From positions 1-64,000 of the forward strand of contig NZ_LXFV01000010.1 of assembly GCF_002847345.1 (NCBI RefSeq): a DNA stretch of 64,000 nt. The letters are read 5' to 3'. This DNA is from Pectobacterium peruviense. GTDB taxonomy: Bacteria; Pseudomonadota; Gammaproteobacteria; Enterobacterales; Enterobacteriaceae. The notes below the pieces were generated by a model. That model worked only from the letters and a program-made list of their open reading frames with translations. It was not told where the DNA came from and ran no database searches. The position numbers and the translations under genes were made by a program. The stretch's first letter is position 1. Every line of letters begins with the position of its first letter. Below, in pieces: positions 61,628 to 64,000 of this stretch.

Positions 61628-62017
61628 CTATTCCGCTCGCTTATTGATAAACGGAGAAGCCAGCAACATCTCATCTGGCAGGCCGTCACAGCCAGCCTCA
61701 CCCACCATCGGAACCAATTTGGCTCCTGATTTATCCAGTTGACTGACCAACCAGTTTCCTGGCGGGATCGTCTCGCCACTTGCCAGCCGGATCCACCCAA
61801 CAGCCTCTGGCTGCGCGAGCCAACCAATCCAACGCTCGCCAGAGCCAATCACGCCTTTTAGCTGCCACGGTGGCAATGTCGCCGAAGGTAAACAACGCAC
61901 AGTAGCCAAAGGATGAAAAGGGTCTATGCGTTCTGCGCGTTCTGCGAGCTTTTCTGCCTGCACGCTATGCGTTACGAAGAGCAGCATCAAAGCGGTACGA
62001 AGCGTGATATGACTCAT
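61628..62017 (-). CDS. hofP: Pilus assembly protein HofP
   Basis: The 129-residue exported protein (N-terminal signal sequence MSHITLRTALMLLFVTHSVQA) corresponds to HofP/PilP of the type IV pilus-like alignment complex. It contains DPFHPLA, WQLKGVIGSGERWIGWL and GETIPPGNWLVSQL. It is poorly conserved; the identity rests on position between hofO and hofQ, the signal peptide and size. Its start overlaps the hofO stop (ATGA). Confidence 0.85.
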   Translation of the reverse strand: MSHITLRTALMLLFVTHSVQAEKLAERAERIDPFHPLATVRCLPSATLPPWQLKGVIGSGERWIGWLAQPEAVGWIRLASGETIPPGNWLVSQLDKSGAKLVPMVGEAGCDGLPDEMLLASPFINKRAE

Positions 62018-62601
62018 GGCGCACCCTCTGGCCTGATTAGCGATAGCTCAACCTGTAACCGTGGCATTCCTAATAATGGCTCCGTTTGAGCGGTATCAGG
62101 CTTTACGGTCAGTTGCGCGATTCGCAGTACATAAGGCAACCCCGTCAACTTACGAAGCACCTGCAACACGCCCGTGTAATCGGCGCTAAATGCCAACTGC
62201 CAGCGGTCATGATGAGGTTCACCTGCGTCACGCAGCGTGGGTTGCCAGGACAGCAGCGAAGCACCAGCCTGCGATAAAGGCTCGACGATAAGCTGTGCCA
62301 ACCTGTCGGGCTGAAAGGGAACGACTTGCGCGGTTTTCTCCGCTAATTGCGTGCGTAACATCGACAACGGCGGCATCGCGTCTAGCTTTTGTTGCACCTC
62401 CTGTATATCCAGACGCACCTGAACGGTTTGCGTTTCTATGCCAATAACAGCTCTCCGTACTTCGCCGATGAGGAACCAACCTGATAGCAGTCCAGCAGCG
62501 GCAACAAACGCCCATTGGAGAAAGAGCTGCTGCCATAATGGTTTATTAATGAGCCTCGGCCAGTTCAGCACAATATCAGTCACAACTGATTGATTACTCA
62601 T
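62014..62601 (-). CDS. hofO: Pilus assembly protein HofO
   Basis: The 195-residue protein is a PilO-like bitopic protein, with one membrane segment (about residues 22-45: LFLQWAFVAAAGLLSGWFLIG), a coiled-coil stretch (about 48-85) and a periplasmic alpha/beta domain. I chose the ATG at 62599-62601 (MSNQSVVTD), which overlaps the hofN stop by eight bases. The identity is supported by order within hofMNOPQ. Confidence 0.85.
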   Translation of the reverse strand: MSNQSVVTDIVLNWPRLINKPLWQQLFLQWAFVAAAGLLSGWFLIGEVRRAVIGIETQTVQVRLDIQEVQQKLDAMPPLSMLRTQLAEKTAQVVPFQPDRLAQLIVEPLSQAGASLLSWQPTLRDAGEPHHDRWQLAFSADYTGVLQVLRKLTGLPYVLRIAQLTVKPDTAQTEPLLGMPRLQVELSLIRPEGAP

Positions 62602-63163
62602 GGACTTCTCCCTGTGAAAGATCGGTCGTACCACGCCAGTCAGCCTGAAAGGAAAAACGTAAACCCGTATTCACACCACGCTCCCGGGATGCATGCAGCA
62701 GTTGTACACGTTCGACTGAAGCATGGCGCGACAATACATACTGTAACGTAATGATATCGTGGTGGTTCTCACTCATTCCAGAAAGTAACAGGTGCGATCC
62801 ACGGTCAGCTATTTCCGTCAGCCACAGACGCGTGGGCATCATACTGGCAAGTTGCCCTAATACATGGAGGTTACGACGGTTGTCATGCTGGACTATCGCC
62901 TCAGCGCGTTCTTGCGCCTGATAGCGACGTAGCGTTTCTCGCGCCTGGTGGGTCTGCTGATACAACGCCGTCAGTTGCTGCTGTTGCGCCAGCACCGAAT
63001 TGAACACATCCTGCACACGTTGCTGTCTGTGCTGCCAAAGTAGATACATCGCCGCGATAAGGCACAACATCAACCCCGTCTGGAAGCACAGCAGCCCTAA
63101 CCAACGACGTGCCCGCTGACGCATCTGAGTTTTACGCCAAGGTAAAAGATTAATCAGCAGCAT
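62594..63163 (-). CDS. hofN: Pilus assembly protein HofN
   Basis: The 189-residue PilN-like protein starts with the conserved MLLINLLPWRKTQMRQR, the region that docks on the PilM/HofM protein. One membrane segment (about 22-43) and a coiled coil (about 45-95) follow, then a periplasmic ferredoxin-like domain. It follows hofM by two bases. Confidence 0.9.
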   Translation of the reverse strand: MLLINLLPWRKTQMRQRARRWLGLLCFQTGLMLCLIAAMYLLWQHRQQRVQDVFNSVLAQQQQLTALYQQTHQARETLRRYQAQERAEAIVQHDNRRNLHVLGQLASMMPTRLWLTEIADRGSHLLLSGMSENHHDIITLQYVLSRHASVERVQLLHASRERGVNTGLRFSFQADWRGTTDLSQGEVHE

Positions 63164-63165
63164 GG

Positions 63166-64000
63166 TTAAACATCCTCAGGACGCAATGCCAGCCCACCCG
63201 CGATCGCAAAAGCCGAGGGGAAGCTAGGCAGCGGCGGCTGCATGTGGTTAAACGCCGTTAACGGCGACCACGGCTGTAGTACGTCGCTCAGTTGGCAGGG
63301 TAAATCGGGCGAGACACTAGAGTAATAGGCTATGTTGTCGACATCATGCTGATAGCGAGTGCTTACAAGCGATAAGATATCAGCCTCATCCTTCAGCTCA
63401 TCAAGGAGTATCACACCTGAGTGGAAAGCATGGTTGAGCGGGGATACCCACAGCCAACTATCCAACAGGCGGTGCAGAAACAGACGGTTAGATTCAAGCT
63501 CTGCTCGCTGCGCCATTACCCGAAGCGCACACGTTGAGATCTCAAGAACATCAGGGTGCAATCCCGCGTGATTCAGACATGCCAGCCAATTATCGATCTC
63601 CTGTCGCCGTGCAGCCGTCACCAGCAGCGAACCCTGCATCTGCGGGTCTCCCCGATAGTCTATCGCCAGCGACTCGCTGCCGATCGGCAGCTTGCGAGCC
63701 GCTATAGTTTCAATATAGAGGCTGCGCTCCGGCTCCTGTAAACGCCGATCGGGCATAGGGAGATGCTGTTGCAAAGTCAGTTGAACAGGAAAACCCACCC
63801 GTAGCGAAATGTGTCCAGGCAGTAAACGACGCCATTTTCGTAAGGCCTCACAAAGCGCCTCAGTATGGTGTAAACTACCTGAGCGCAACGTGTCATCTGG
63901 TAGCGGACATTGCCACCAGTGACGAAGCTGCCAGCCATAGCGGCGACGCTGAACCGCCAGCGCACGCATGAAGCCGTTTTGTATATCTAACCCAACCCGC
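63166..64000 (-). CDS. hofM: Pilus assembly protein HofM, 5' end outside the window
   Basis: This is the PilM-like, actin-fold cytoplasmic protein of the Hof system. The visible 277 codons remain open to the window edge: before the internal Met at 63969 the frame reads RVGLDIQNGF, matching the N-terminal strand of PilM/HofM proteins. The true start therefore lies a few codons beyond 64000. Only weak conservation is visible (RHWWQCPLP, LPSFPSAFAIAGGLAL near the C-terminus). It begins the hofMNOPQ operon. Confidence 0.85.
   Translation of the reverse strand, partial: RVGLDIQNGFMRALAVQRRRYGWQLRHWWQCPLPDDTLRSGSLHHTEALCEALRKWRRLLPGHISLRVGFPVQLTLQQHLPMPDRRLQEPERSLYIETIAARKLPIGSESLAIDYRGDPQMQGSLLVTAARRQEIDNWLACLNHAGLHPDVLEISTCALRVMAQRAELESNRLFLHRLLDSWLWVSPLNHAFHSGVILLDELKDEADILSLVSTRYQHDVDNIAYYSSVSPDLPCQLSDVLQPWSPLTAFNHMQPPLPSFPSAFAIAGGLALRPEDV

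Overview
The window is chromosomal DNA from an enterobacterium of the soft-rot genus Pectobacterium. I infer this from the E. coli-like gene order (str operon, tusBCD, fkpA-slyX-slyD, kef genes, crp, argD-pabA, nirBD-cysG, trpS-gph-rpe-dam-damX-aroB-aroK-hofQPONM) interrupted by a tandem cluster of three periplasm-exported PL1 pectate lyases plus a PelZ-type lyase. The second lyase carries a signal peptide one residue away from the widely used 'pelB leader'. Two ERIC repeats also fit an enterobacterium. I see no phage, insertion sequence, CRISPR array, rRNA or tRNA.

Layout. 1-5.4 kb (minus strand): 5' end of tuf, then fusA, rpsG and rpsL with a good sigma70 promoter, then tusB, tusC, tusD and yheO, with an ERIC element just upstream of yheO. 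5.6-9.1 kb (plus): eptA-pmrA-pmrB, a lipid A phosphoethanolamine transferase co-transcribed with its two-component system behind a PmrA box. 9.2-12.9 kb: a second-type serine hydroxymethyltransferase and a YggS-like PLP-binding protein, divergent from a MocR/GabR-type regulator. 13.1-19.9 kb: fkpA, slyX, slyD, yheV, kefB, kefG and the ABC-F gene yheS. 20.1-23.1 kb: a TelA-family protein, a membrane protein with an XpaC-like C-terminus, and a LysE-type exporter, inserted between yheS and yheT. 23.2-29.0 kb: yheT, yheU, prkB, yhfA, crp, argD and pabA.

29.0-35.7 kb: the pectate lyase cluster, here called pelA-pelB-pelC-pelZ. Each of the three paralogues has its own long AT-rich promoter region with a conserved palindrome and positionally conserved CRP-like sites. 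35.7-43.2 kb (minus): ppiA, then an operon of an enolase-superfamily enzyme followed by a complete peptide-type ABC importer. 43.8-48.3 kb: nirB-nirD-cysG with an almost textbook NarL/NarP plus FNR promoter, but without nirC. 48.7-53.6 kb: a polar amino acid or opine-type ABC importer with an AbgB-like M20 amidohydrolase. 53.7-64.0 kb (minus): trpS, gph, rpe, dam, damX, aroB, aroK, hofQ, hofP, hofO, hofN, and hofM running off the window.

The accessory blocks all sit as insertions in otherwise conserved synteny. They suit a plant-associated life: cell-wall digestion (pel cluster under probable CRP/KdgR control), uptake of plant-derived small molecules (two ABC systems, each with a dedicated hydrolase or dehydratase-like enzyme), envelope defence (eptA-pmrAB) and anaerobic nitrite detoxification. 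Gene symbols for the three lyase paralogues are assigned by order and signal peptide and could be permuted relative to published names. All comparisons with known proteins are from memory; no search was run.
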